Numbered from the stretch's first letter, positions 16,581 through 24,267 are shown. The stretch is DNA of 35,046 bases from Domibacillus aminovorans (GCF_001643235.1 NZ_LQWY01000042.1:1-35046); one strand, 5' to 3'. Numbers and translations: made by a program. Notes: generated from the sequence alone by a model not told the origin.

Positions 16581-17324
16581 ATGAAAGTGAAAGAAGTTGC
16601 TGACTTGGTCGGCATCAGTGTGCGCACACTGCATCATTATGACGAAATCGGACTATTAAAACCGGAACAGACGTCTGAAGCCGGTTATCGCCTCTATTCC
16701 GATCATAATCTTGAAATGTTACAACAAATCTTATTTTTTAAAGAGCTTGGCTTCCCTTTGAAAAAAATAAAGGAAATCATCAATCGTCCTTGCTTCGATC
16801 GAGAGGAAGCACTCAAATTCCAACGAAAAACGCTGGTGGAAAAAAGGGCTCACATAGATAAGATGATCTCGACGATCGATAAGACGATTGAACATATGAA
16901 AGGATCGATCGAAATGACGAATAAAGAAAAATTCGAAGGGTTCGACTTCAGTCATAATCCGTATGAACAGGAAGCACGTGAACGTTGGGGTGACGAAGCA
17001 GTCGATAAATCAAACGCTAAACTGGCTAGCATGACAAAAGAGGAACAAAAAGTAATGCAAGAAGAAATGAACGCACTCTATCGCAGCCTGGCTGCTCTTC
17101 GTCACACTTCACCAGAATCAGATGAAGCTCAAGCAGCAATCAAGAAGTGGTACACCGTATTGAACAGCAATTTCGGAATCCATTATTCACTGGAGGCATT
17201 CAAGGGCCTAGGTCAAATGTATGTTGATGATGAGAGGTTCACGAAAAGCATCGACCAATTCGGTGTAGGACTGGCAAAATTCATGCGGGATGCTATGGCT
17301 TACTACGCTGACAATAATAAATGA
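16581..17324 (+). CDS. MerR family regulator with TipAS antibiotic-recognition domain
   Basis: A 247-residue protein like B. subtilis Mta. N-terminal MerR winged helix (VADLVGISVRTLHHYDEIGLL, GYRLYSDHNLEMLQQI), a coiled-coil dimerisation helix (about 75-115), then a TipAS domain (about 120-245; IHYSLEAFKGLGQMYVDDERF and GLAKFMRDAM). TipAS domains bind thiopeptides and other hydrophobic drugs and turn the regulator on. The start follows AAAGGGAGG. Its terminator and a right-type transposon end (17406-17469) follow, making it a one-gene cassette whose left end is not visible. No efflux gene adjoins it, so the target may be elsewhere. Confidence 0.9.
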   Translation: MKVKEVADLVGISVRTLHHYDEIGLLKPEQTSEAGYRLYSDHNLEMLQQILFFKELGFPLKKIKEIINRPCFDREEALKFQRKTLVEKRAHIDKMISTIDKTIEHMKGSIEMTNKEKFEGFDFSHNPYEQEARERWGDEAVDKSNAKLASMTKEEQKVMQEEMNALYRSLAALRHTSPESDEAQAAIKKWYTVLNSNFGIHYSLEAFKGLGQMYVDDERFTKSIDQFGVGLAKFMRDAMAYYADNNK

Positions 17325-17328
17325 ACGA

Positions 17329-17366
17329 AAAAAAGGGTTTTCCTTCGTATAGGAAGCCCTTTTTTC
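17329..17366 (+). terminator. Terminator of merR-TipAS
   Basis: AAAAAAGGG...TTCC pairs with GGAA.CCCTTTTTT, a strong stem with a T6 tail. Confidence 0.8.
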
Positions 17367-17405
17367 AAATTCGTTGTCTAATCCCGCTTATACAATAGGA
17401 TTTTT

Positions 17406-17469
17406 ATCAAACTTTGTTTCAAACTATCAATCTTTATTATAAATTATCAAACTTTTTTCAAAAGCAACA
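17406..17469 (+). repeat. Transposon right-type end F1 (three 20-bp sites)
   Basis: ATCAAACTTT, ATCAATCTTT and ATCAAACTTT begin at 17406, 17426 and 17446, exactly 20 bp apart. The array ends in CAACA, with ACA finishing 14 bp after the last site. The rest of the 17325-17742 gap holds only terminators. Confidence 0.75.
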
Positions 17470-17592
17470 GTTGGCAATACTAAGGCTTCGTGGTCTCCTA
17501 TGTGTATTTGATTCACCGCAGGTTTGAGCAGAATAGCGCAGATTTAACTTTATATTTAGACTGTGTTAATTTTTAATGTTGATAATTAGACA

Positions 17593-17632
17593 AACCAAAG
17601 GGAAACCAAGATACTAAGGTTTCCCTTTGGTT
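17593..17632. terminator. Strong hairpin between merR-TipAS and VOC gene
   Basis: The arms at 17593-17607 and 17618-17632 (AACCAAAGGGAAACC and its complement) are perfect over 15 bp with a 10-nt loop. No gene clearly uses it; it may be left from a lost cassette. Confidence 0.6.
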
Positions 17633-17664
17633 ATTCCACTAAAGCACCCGTTAATTTAATAAGG

Positions 17665-17688
17665 AAAAAAGCTACCGTAATGGTAGCT
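17665..17688 (-). terminator. Terminator of the VOC gene
   Basis: On the minus strand AGCTACC and GGTAGCT pair around a 5-nt loop, followed by TTTTTT. Confidence 0.75.
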
Positions 17689-17742
17689 CCGTATTCTTCA
17701 ACTAACCCACCTTTAGTTTGCTAAGGTTTCCTTCAGCCTAAT

Positions 17743-18126
17743 TTATTCAACAGAAGTGCAAATTTCAATATAATGTCCATCTGGGTCTGCTACATATGCA
17801 ACTGTTTGTCCCCACGGCTTTGTAACAGGTTCCTTTAAGATTGTAACCCCTTGTTGACGTAGGGTTTCGATTGTTGCTACAACATCTTCTACAACAAATC
17901 CAACCTCAAATGTTTGCGTTGGAGCAGAACCTTCAGGAACATTTAAGCCTGTTAACTCTTTTACATCCTTACGAGTGTTAATCGATAAAGTTATGGCACC
18001 TGTATCAAATTCAACATACGTATCTTGTTGCATCTTAACTGGCAGCCCAAGAATACCTTTATAGAAATCCATTGTTTTTTCAAAATCATTCACATATAAA
18101 ATTACATATTTCATTACTAACTTCAT
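17743..18126 (-). CDS. VOC family (glyoxalase/bleomycin-resistance-like) protein
   Basis: A 127-residue single-domain protein with paired beta-alpha-beta-beta-beta modules: YVILYVNDFEKTMDFYKGILGLPV at the start and VAYVADPDGHYIEIC at the end, the latter carrying the metal-binding Glu of the family. The substrate cannot be told; relatives include glyoxalases, dioxygenases and drug-binding resistance proteins. GAGGAGGGTGAAAA precedes the ATG. Own terminator at 17665. It lies in the mosaic between right-type end F1 and left-type end R1, outside both. Confidence 0.9.
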   Translation of the reverse strand: MKLVMKYVILYVNDFEKTMDFYKGILGLPVKMQQDTYVEFDTGAITLSINTRKDVKELTGLNVPEGSAPTQTFEVGFVVEDVVATIETLRQQGVTILKEPVTKPWGQTVAYVADPDGHYIEICTSVE

Positions 18127-18285
18127 TTTTCACCCTCCTCATTGAAAATTTAAGAACCCAAAATATTAGTCCATACCACATGTCTTAACAAGTTACCGAA
18201 CGCTCTGCTCATTTTCCAGCCTACCACAAACATTTGTTCTTTAAAATATACCAATGATTCAGAAAACTAGCAAATATCAACATTA

Positions 18286-18429
18286 TGTAGCTTTAAAATA
18301 AAGTTTGATTAAAATTCACCACTAACCCTTACACTAACAGCAATTAATAAAACGTTATTTTGAAAAAGATTGATCAAAATAACGGTTTTCTGTTTGATTA
18401 AATAACAACTTTTTATAATAAAGTTTGAT
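18286..18429 (+). repeat. Transposon left-type end R1
   Basis: Begins TGTAGC at 18286. AAAGTTTGAT-like sites start at 18300 (+14), 18365 (+79) and 18420 (+134). The middle site lies inside a perfect 11-bp inverted repeat (CGTTATTTTGA/TCAAAATAACG) that is also a terminator on the minus strand for the tetR gene. It faces right, into the tetR-SDR cassette. Confidence 0.75.
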
Positions 18430-18474
18430 CATTTCTTATTGGACTATAGCCCCCGATTGTTTAAGTACATTAAT

Positions 18475-19029
18475 TCAAAAACTTTGATTATTATCAAGGA
18501 TTATTTCCGAAATTTCTTCAATCACCTCAGTATAAGTTAAATTCGTTTTCTCAACTACTAATACTTCTGCAGCATCGTATATAATCCTCGAATACATCAA
18601 AATATTGAATTCTTTTATCTCACTAATATTATTCGAGTTAAATAGTGACTCCAGGTGTGTTTTTAAAGCATTCAGCATTTTCATTCGTAATAACGGGAAT
18701 AAATTTTGATAGCTGTATGGACAGCTCATTTTTACTTGATTCAAATATTCGAATACGGCTTGAGTTAAACATGTAACTTGTTTCTGATTCCAAATATTCT
18801 CTTCCTTTGTATGAACATTAATCAATTCAGTAGCCGCGCCTTTGATCATCTCATCAAATAATTGGTATTTATCCTCATAATGCGCATAGAAAGTGGCTCT
18901 ATTTATTTTTGCACGCTCAGTAATATTCTTTATTGTTATTTTTTCAATACCCTTCTTTCTTAAAAGATCTGTAAATGCTTCCTCAATCAGTTTTTTTGTT
19001 GCTGTCATTCGGATATTTTGTACTTTCAT
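18475..19029 (-). CDS. TetR family transcriptional regulator
   Basis: A 184-residue regulator. N-terminal helix-turn-helix: ATKKLIEEAFTDLLRKKGIE, then ITIKNITERAKINRATFYAHYEDKYQLFDEM. The C-terminal part resembles the TetR_C_33/YfiR-like ligand domain. The start at 19029 follows AAGGAGAGAAAT; the upstream in-frame ATG has no ribosome site. It is divergent from an SDR gene and probably controls it through the CAACAATTGTTG palindrome at 19108-19119. Both genes lie between ends R1 and F2, so they look like cargo of one unit. Confidence 0.88.
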   Translation of the reverse strand: MKVQNIRMTATKKLIEEAFTDLLRKKGIEKITIKNITERAKINRATFYAHYEDKYQLFDEMIKGAATELINVHTKEENIWNQKQVTCLTQAVFEYLNQVKMSCPYSYQNLFPLLRMKMLNALKTHLESLFNSNNISEIKEFNILMYSRIIYDAAEVLVVEKTNLTYTEVIEEISEIILDNNQSF

Positions 19030-19107
19030 ATTTCTCTCCTTATCACAACAAATCATCAATTTTGTTGGTTGTTACTGAGTATAAATCGTTTTACAATTAC
19101 ATTAAAG

Positions 19108-19119
19108 CAACAATTGTTG
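19108..19119. promoter_or_regulatory. Palindrome CAACAATTGTTG, probable TetR operator
   Basis: A perfect 12-bp palindrome in the 124-bp divergent region between tetR and the SDR gene, with further TTGTTG half-sites on either side (CAATTTTGTTGGTTGTT near 19060). A natural site for the adjacent TetR protein. Confidence 0.5.
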
Positions 19120-19153
19120 TTTTGATTATAACAAAAAAAAGGTGGTTTTATAT

Positions 19154-19813
19154 ATGAAAACAATCGCAATTATTGGTGCTGGTCCTGGTTTAGGGTTATC
19201 TCTAGCTAAAAAATTCGGCTCTAAAGATTTTAATGTCGCTTTAATTTCTTTACATGAGAGTACTTTAGTCCCGTTAGTAATCGAACTAAAAGCTTTAAAT
19301 ATTAATTCAAAGTATTATGTATCAGACGTTCGTGATTTAGAAAAACTAGGTTCTACATTAAAACAAGTACAATCGGATTTCGGAACAATAGATGTTGTAG
19401 AATTTAGTCCATATGCTGGTCCACAAACTTTTAGACATGCATTAGAAATGAACATTGATGATGTCGAGGAACAATACAAAATGCAAGTACTTCCTGCTAT
19501 TAAATTAGTACAAACAGTCTTACCTTCCATGAAAGAAAAAGGATCTGGTGCTATTCTGTTTAATAGTGGAATATCAGCATTACACCCTATTCCGGAATTA
19601 GGCAATACAGGAATTGTATGTTCTGGTTTACGAAATTACGCTCTTAATTTACACAATTTATTAAAAGAAGAAGGCATCTATGTTGGTTTTCTTGCTGTGG
19701 CAACGTTAATAAAGAAGGGTACTGAGGGAGACCCTGACTTAATTGCTGAAACTTGGTATGATTTATATGATAAACAAGACCAATTCGAAACAGTTTATCC
19801 AAAAATGAATTAA
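19154..19813 (+). CDS. Atypical short-chain dehydrogenase-like protein lacking YxxxK
   Basis: A 219-residue Rossmann protein with the nucleotide-binding GAGPGLGLS, a conserved Asp after the third strand (YYVSDVRDLEKL) and the usual helix E segment. Where classical SDRs have the catalytic YxxxK the sequence reads IVCSGLRNYAL, with neither the Tyr nor the Lys. The preceding Ser strand (ILFNSGISAL) is kept. It may bind NAD(P) without standard reductase activity. ATG chosen for the AAGGTGG 8 nt upstream. Divergent from, and probably regulated by, the tetR gene. Confidence 0.82.
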   Translation: MKTIAIIGAGPGLGLSLAKKFGSKDFNVALISLHESTLVPLVIELKALNINSKYYVSDVRDLEKLGSTLKQVQSDFGTIDVVEFSPYAGPQTFRHALEMNIDDVEEQYKMQVLPAIKLVQTVLPSMKEKGSGAILFNSGISALHPIPELGNTGIVCSGLRNYALNLHNLLKEEGIYVGFLAVATLIKKGTEGDPDLIAETWYDLYDKQDQFETVYPKMN

Positions 19814-19838
19814 TGTTTTTTATTATGATAAAGGTTTC

Positions 19839-19876
19839 AGCCGATATTCTTTCTCTTACAGAATATCGGCTAGTTT
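19839..19876 (+). terminator. Terminator of the SDR gene
   Basis: AGCCGATATTCT and AGAATATCGGCT form a perfect 12-bp stem with a 9-nt loop and a T-rich tail. Confidence 0.8.
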
Positions 19877-19914
19877 ATTAATGTATAATTTATAGTTATT
19901 TTTAATTGAGGAGA

Positions 19915-20026
19915 ATGAAAACAATCCTTATAACAGGCGGTACATATGGTATTGGTAAGGGCATTGCTATGCACTATTTAAAAAAGGTGATCGTGTAATA
20001 GTAATTGGAAGCTCTTCTGCAAAAAC
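19915..20026 (+). pseudogene. N-terminal fragment of a second SDR gene, frameshifted
   Basis: With GAGGAG upstream, it reads MKTILITGGTYGIGKGIAMH, then a one-base loss in the A tract near 19985 shifts the frame; the other frame continues KKGDRVIVIGSSSAK. Similarity stops where the sequence becomes the second half of a terminator (AACAGGATTTTT) next to right-type end F2. So both a frameshift and a deletion have killed it. It is cargo on the inner side of F2. Confidence 0.75.
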
Positions 20027-20036
20027 AGGATTTTTA

Positions 20037-20084
20037 ATCAAACTTTATTTTAAATAATCGAACTTTTATAAATTATCAAGACCT
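20037..20084 (+). repeat. Transposon right-type end F2, eroded
   Basis: ATCAAACTTT and ATCGAACTTT start 20 bp apart at 20037 and 20057. A third, degraded copy (ATCAAGACCT) starts at 20075, 2 bp short of register. The terminal ACA is lost. Together with R1 it brackets the tetR-SDR cassette (18286 to about 20090). Confidence 0.6.
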
Positions 20085-20107
20085 AAATTGAAAAAATCCT
20101 TTAAAAT

Positions 20108-20148
20108 AAAAGGACGGCACATATTGTTCATGTTTAATATGTGCCGTC
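20108..20148 (-). terminator. Terminator of the minus-strand SDR gene
   Basis: GACGGCACATATT and AATATGTGCCGTC are perfect 13-bp arms with a 10-nt loop. The minus-strand tail is CTTTTATTTT; the plus-strand tail is also T-rich, so it may work in both directions. Confidence 0.8.
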
Positions 20149-20227
20149 TCTTTGATTTTCTTTATTGTACTAACGCAGGTTAGTCATAATAAGAAAAGTC
20201 CACAGTTCCTTTGAAGGAATTTTGTTC

Positions 20228-20938
20228 TTAATTAGATAGTGAATGAATTTTTAATACCCAAGCAATAATACGCCATCGTTTAGAAACATATACTGTCTTC
20301 TTTTTCTTTTTTAAACTATCATATATTTGCAGAGCAGCTTTTTCTGGAGACGCTACCCAAAACATTTTATCTTTATCACCTTTAGCCATATTCGTATCAA
20401 TGAACCCACATTTTACATCGGTCACTAAAACGTTTACCTTCTGCAACTTTAACTTTTTTCGAATACTGACTAGGTAATTAGATACAAAGGTTTTTGAAGC
20501 ATTGTACGCAGGTGCAGTAGGATTCGCCATTAAGGCTCCAATAGACGATACACCTACTATATGTCCAGAACCTTTTGATACAAAATGTTTATACGCAATA
20601 TTAGACATTACTACAAACCCTGAAACATTTACATCAATTGTCTCTTTTTCTAAATCCATGTTCAAATTAGAGTTAAGATGTCCCACACCAGAGCTAATAA
20701 TAATTACATCCATTCCCTCCATTTCTTTGATAAGTTCTTCTAGAAGGTTCTTCGCGTCAGTTGGGTGTGAAATATCAATACACTTGATAAATGATTTGTG
20801 CGGGAGCTGTTTTTGAAGTTCAAGTAGATTTTCTGTTCTTCTAGCAACCAAACCAACTATATACCCCTCGTTCGATAAAACCGTAGCTAATTCTTTCCCA
20901 ATACCAGAACTAGCACCAACAACTATTGCCTTTTTCAA
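20228..20938 (-). CDS. Short-chain dehydrogenase/reductase
   Basis: A 236-residue classical-type SDR: GASSGIGKE cofactor loop, VARRTEN (Arg suggesting NADP), ISSGVGH, the catalytic Ser strand VGVSSIGAL and YNASK with catalytic Tyr and Lys. The basic C terminus (KKKKKTVYVSKRWRIIAWVLKI) suggests membrane association, as in DltE/YqjQ-like relatives. The start is a TTG, forced by an in-frame stop two codons upstream, with GGTGAG nearby. Substrate unknown. Confidence 0.85.
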   Translation of the reverse strand: MKKAIVVGASSGIGKELATVLSNEGYIVGLVARRTENLLELQKQLPHKSFIKCIDISHPTDAKNLLEELIKEMEGMDVIIISSGVGHLNSNLNMDLEKETIDVNVSGFVVMSNIAYKHFVSKGSGHIVGVSSIGALMANPTAPAYNASKTFVSNYLVSIRKKLKLQKVNVLVTDVKCGFIDTNMAKGDKDKMFWVASPEKAALQIYDSLKKKKKTVYVSKRWRIIAWVLKIHSLSN

Positions 20939-21023
20939 TACTCACTCACCACATTCTCCTTTTATTTTTTCTTCCACTAACCCCTTTAGTGAAGAATAGG
21001 TACGATGTCCCCTATAAAATGGT

Positions 21024-21403
21024 TTACATTTTTTTATAAACTTCTGAGTAGACCAATTTTAACTGTTCTCGTAATTCCTTTTTTTCTTCCTCTAACTTCT
21101 TAACCCTACGTTTTAATAAAGCAATAATGGCATCTTTGTTGTTCTCATCTATTTCACGTTCAATTTGTTTTGAAGTGAGGACTTGGACTTGCTGCTGCCG
21201 TAAAGAGTCGATCCGTTCTCTAATTTTGGGGTTGTTGTAAAGCGTTGCTTTGCTAACTCCCGATTCACTTGCTACGCTATTAAAGTTTATGCTTTCTTTC
21301 GCTTTTATAAGCCGTTTTATCGCTTCATCGACTTTTGAAAGGTATTTGCTTTTCTTTCTTCATGAAGCTGTTTTAAATGTTCTCTACGGTTATATTTAGT
21401 CAT
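21024..21403 (-). pseudogene. tnpC: Tn554-family tnpC, frameshifted
   Basis: Starts MTKYNRREHLKQLHEERK, the typical TnpC N terminus. A one-base shift near 21350 then breaks it. The other frame continues SKVDEAIKRLIKAKESI, NFNSVASESGVSKATLYNN (a helix-turn-helix) and a long coiled coil ending KLVYSEVYKKM. Its ATG overlaps the tnpB stop (ATGACTAA), the normal Tn554 order. TnpC is the orientation/efficiency factor of Tn554 transposition. Too fragmented to appear as one ORF. Confidence 0.85.
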
Positions 21404-21686
21404 TTGTAACATCTTGCTTTCGTTTCATCCATTCTAATCGCCCAAAGATAATATTACCTTGTTTAATCATGTTGTATATGTCTTGTAATCTATTAAGGTT
21501 TTTCTGATTTTTCTCTAGGATTTCTTCTCGGCCATATTGCTGGGCAACTTCAATCATTTTGGATGTCGATTGAATATGAATCTCATATTTGGCAGCGTCC
21601 ATTTCTGACAAACCTACAGCTAAATCTTTACATGGCTTACCACCGTTACAGGTTAAACATGGTGGTTCTTCTGCATATGGGCAATT
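21396..21686 (-). pseudogene. tnpB: C-terminal fragment of Tn554-family TnpB
   Basis: The fragment has the Cys-rich CPYAEEPPCLTCNGGKPCKD and the helical tail of Tn554 TnpB recombinases (ending GRLEWMKRKQDVTND). The upstream catalytic part is missing. Coding homology stops exactly at 21686, the base before the TGTAGC of left-type end R2, so insertion of that element cut the gene. The open frame runs on into the transposon end, but those residues are not TnpB. Confidence 0.85.
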
Positions 21687-21831
21687 TGTAGCTTTAAAAT
21701 AATGTTTGATCAAAAATGCCCCACAAACCCTCATTTTAGAGTAAATAAAAAGAATCCATTTTGTAAAAAGATTGATCAAAATGAATTCCTCTTTTATGGA
21801 TTTGAATTTAGTTTTTATAAAAAAGGTTGAT
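21687..21831 (+). repeat. Transposon left-type end R2
   Basis: Begins TGTAGC at 21687. AATGTTTGAT starts at 21701 (+14), AAAGATTGAT at 21767 (+80) and AAAGGTTGAT at 21822 (+135), almost the same spacing as R1. The middle site lies in an inverted repeat GAATCCATTTTG/CAAAATGAATTC (one mismatch) with a minus-strand T5 tail. It interrupts tnpB. Confidence 0.75.
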
Positions 21832-21879
21832 CATTTTCTACATGTTTTGCTCAACAATCGCGCCCAATTGTAGAAAATA

Positions 21880-22245
21880 TTATAAAGCACTTCTTTCTAT
21901 TCTTTTTTGAAGTATCGTAAAAAGTATTAGATTAAAAATGTAAAAACAAACAGCATTTATTAAGGATGCAATGATAATACTCGCTACCCAAAATAAAGTA
22001 TTTAATAATCTTATACTTAATAAATTCAGCTGAGTTAATATTGTTAGAATACTAACAAGAATTCCCCCTATAAAAAAATAGAGCAAATTCATAAAAAATA
22101 ACCCTTTTGTTTTCTTACTCAATTTGGGAAGAAATCTTTTTAGATAGAAAAATTGTGCAACATCTAATAATGTGACTAAGAGGACAATCCAAAAAAAACC
22201 TATTGGTGGTGGCTTGTCGGCACCATCTAAAAAATTATTATCCAC
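21880..22245 (-). CDS. Small membrane protein of unknown function
   Basis: 121 residues with about four TM segments (from IGFFWIVLLVTLLDVAQFF, FFMNLLYFFIGGILVSIL, NTLFWVASIIIASLI and AVCFYIFNLILF), and a short basic loop between the first two. The start is a GTG with no good ribosome site, so the N terminus is uncertain. No family recognised. It is the only gene between left-type end R2 and right-type end F7, so it may be the sole cargo of a 0.9-kb unit. The 22246-22662 gap holds F7 and a terminator but no gene. Confidence 0.6.
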   Translation of the reverse strand: MDNNFLDGADKPPPIGFFWIVLLVTLLDVAQFFYLKRFLPKLSKKTKGLFFMNLLYFFIGGILVSILTILTQLNLLSIRLLNTLFWVASIIIASLINAVCFYIFNLILFTILQKRIERSAL

Positions 22246-22540
22246 AAAAAGAAAAATGTTATTACATTGATGTTTATTATTTTTTTTAGTGTTATGTCAT
22301 TCATAAAACGCCTCTTTTTATACCTTCTGAAGTTAGTTTCTTCAACTATTCTGCCCTTTTGCTTAATAACAATAATTTCAAATCTCCATAATTTTCGCAA
22401 GGGGTTACTTCATTATCTGGTCCTTTAATGGAACAACTCTATTGTCAATCAACAGTTCCTTAATCCACTTTTCAATTCAGATATTCTTTTCCTTTTCACT
22501 ATAACACACCCTTAAATAATTTTTCCAAAGGGGTAAAACG

Positions 22541-22584
22541 GTGCATCATTTTTATAAACGGTACGACTTTATTTCAAACCAACA
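22541..22584 (+). repeat. Transposon right-type end F7, divergent subfamily
   Basis: Two 20-bp units start at 22541 (GTGCATCATTTTT) and 22561 (GTACGACTTTATTT). ACA ends at 22584, exactly 14 bp past the ACTTT, as in the other right-type ends. Preceded by CCAAAGGGG, shared with F6. Confidence 0.6.
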
Positions 22585-22595
22585 ATATGAAGTCG

Positions 22596-22632
22596 CCTAA
22601 AAAATATAAGATCCAAAATGATCTTATATTTT
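22596..22632 (-). terminator. Terminator of the DUF1295 gene
   Basis: AAAATATAAGATC and GATCTTATATTTT form a perfect 13-bp stem with a 6-nt loop; the minus strand continues as a T run. Confidence 0.8.
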
Positions 22633-22662
22633 GAGAAAGCTTGGATTGTCTATTGTGATGAT

Positions 22663-23307
22663 TCACCAGATAAATGGAATTAATTTTTTTGTTTTCTTTT
22701 TGTATGCTGTAAATTGCTCTCCATATTTGTTTTGTAAATAATCATCGGATTTTGGAATATAGCCAAAAACAAATACTAAGAATAGACCTAGAGGAATAAG
22801 CAAACTATAAATATTATTAGATATGAGCACTAAACCTAGTACCCAAAGGCAATCTCCAAGATAATTAATATGAATCGCATATTTAAATAACCCGCCTGTA
22901 TACAATTTTCCTTTATTTGCAGGATTGTCTTTAAAAGGTTTTCTAAGCAATTCTGAAACAGTATTTAACATACTGCCTACTAAAAACAATATCCAACCTA
23001 TAATAAGTAAAGTCAAGTTTGGCTCCTGATTACCGATTATCATTAAAATGGGGAAGCCTAAATAATAAATTCCAAAAGCTGCACTGTTCATGATAGCTTC
23101 TTGCCAACTAATGCCTCTAGGTAGCCAAATAAACATCATAGCTGTTAGTCTAACTGTTGTAATAATTAATGCGATAAAAAGCCCGATTGAAATGGCTGAT
23201 TTTTCGTAAGCAATGAAAAGTAAATAATATGCAATGATTAAATATATAATTTCAGCAAAAAAAATCAAAATTTTTTCTTTTATAGTTGGTTTGTGTATAC
23301 CATACAT
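22663..23307 (-). CDS. DUF1295/isoprenylcysteine methyltransferase-like membrane protein
   Basis: 214 residues with about six TM segments. The C-terminal part GKLYTGGLFKYAIHINYLGD and IPKSDDYLQNKYGEQFTAYKKKTKKLIPF is the SAM/NADPH-binding fold shared by isoprenylcysteine carboxyl methyltransferases and steroid-reductase-like DUF1295 proteins. The substrate is probably a lipid. AAGGAGCTAATCCCC precedes the ATG. It starts 22 nt after the merR gene and shares its operon, so it is probably the resistance or detoxification effector of that regulator. Confidence 0.8.
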   Translation of the reverse strand: MYGIHKPTIKEKILIFFAEIIYLIIAYYLLFIAYEKSAISIGLFIALIITTVRLTAMMFIWLPRGISWQEAIMNSAAFGIYYLGFPILMIIGNQEPNLTLLIIGWILFLVGSMLNTVSELLRKPFKDNPANKGKLYTGGLFKYAIHINYLGDCLWVLGLVLISNNIYSLLIPLGLFLVFVFGYIPKSDDYLQNKYGEQFTAYKKKTKKLIPFIW

Positions 23308-23329
23308 GGGGATTAGCTCCTTCGTGTAT

Positions 23330-24127
23330 TTATTTTATTGGGAAATATATTTCTATGATATTATGTTCCTCCAGTGTTGTATGAGGGTCCGTTTGATAAA
23401 CTTCAAAAGGAGTACCATTCAGTTTATAATGATTTTCTTCAATCCATGCATGTAACTTTGTATGAATAGAAGGTAATTCATCATAAGAACCAATTAGTGT
23501 AGCCATTGCACAAATACCAGGGTTAAACACTTTTGTTTCATTTATAGCTTCTACAATGGGGATCGCAATTTCTACGTCATAGTTTTCTGGTACATATTCA
23601 GCACTATGAAAAATAGCAAGCGGTTTAGCCGTAGGTGTTAATTTTTCAAAAACTACTTTACTAAACAATTCATTAAAATGTATCAAGAAGTCAGAAATAT
23701 TAATTTGTTTTCTCTGAGATAAAATATTGAATGTTAAATGATCGACAAGTTTGATGTCAATTTGGTCTAAATAACCCATGATGTTTTTCTCTTCTTCTAA
23801 TAGTTGAATATCAAGCTCTAATTTCTTTAATAGAGAAGAATAAATAGTTATCTGTTGCGTTAGATTTTCTTGTTTGGTTTTCATTTTTACCTGAAAAAGA
23901 TCGGTATCGTGCCAATTAATTAAAATAACCTTGATTTCATCGAGAGAAAATAAATAAGTTTTTAAGCGTGAAATCAATAATGCTGTTTCTAATTGTGAAA
24001 TATTATAGTAACGATATCCGCTCTTAGCGTCTGTGAAAGCAGGCTTGAGAAGACCAATTTCATCATAGTAGCGAAGCGTTTTCAGAGTGAGATGTGATAT
24101 TTTAGAGAACTCCCCAATTGAAAGCAT
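23330..24127 (-). CDS. MerR family regulator with GyrI-like effector domain
   Basis: A 265-residue BmrR-like activator: MerR winged helix (IGEFSKISHLTLKTLRYYDEIGLL, SGYRYYNISQLETAL), coiled coil (about 75-115), then a GyrI/AraC-effector-type drug-binding domain (about 120-265, ending IEIYFPIK). ATG at 24127 chosen for AGGAGG 8 nt upstream; the GTG three codons earlier overlaps that site. It is the first gene of an operon with the DUF1295 membrane protein, driven by a MerR-type promoter. Confidence 0.88.
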   Translation of the reverse strand: MLSIGEFSKISHLTLKTLRYYDEIGLLKPAFTDAKSGYRYYNISQLETALLISRLKTYLFSLDEIKVILINWHDTDLFQVKMKTKQENLTQQITIYSSLLKKLELDIQLLEEEKNIMGYLDQIDIKLVDHLTFNILSQRKQINISDFLIHFNELFSKVVFEKLTPTAKPLAIFHSAEYVPENYDVEIAIPIVEAINETKVFNPGICAMATLIGSYDELPSIHTKLHAWIEENHYKLNGTPFEVYQTDPHTTLEEHNIIEIYFPIK

Positions 24128-24157
24128 AATGATCACCTCCTGTTATGTAGTACTTTA

Positions 24158-24188
24158 AATATAGAGTCTCCTGTTAGGGTAAGGTCAA
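24158..24188 (-). promoter_or_regulatory. MerR-type promoter, 19-bp spacer
   Basis: On the minus strand TTGACC (24188-24183) and TATATT (24163-24158) are 19 bp apart, the over-long spacer typical of MerR-activated promoters. An imperfect dyad with CCCTAACAGG lies at the centre. Confidence 0.7.
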
Positions 24189-24267
24189 TCAATACAGGTG
24201 AATTTTTTATTAGGTTAATTAGTGGAATAGCGAAAACTCATTTTCAGTATTCTATTTTGCTATTTTA

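Noticed and set aside
21687-21779. N-terminal part of the TnpB-fragment open frame as native protein
   Set aside because: These codons are the transposon left end read through; the sequence matches R1, not TnpB.
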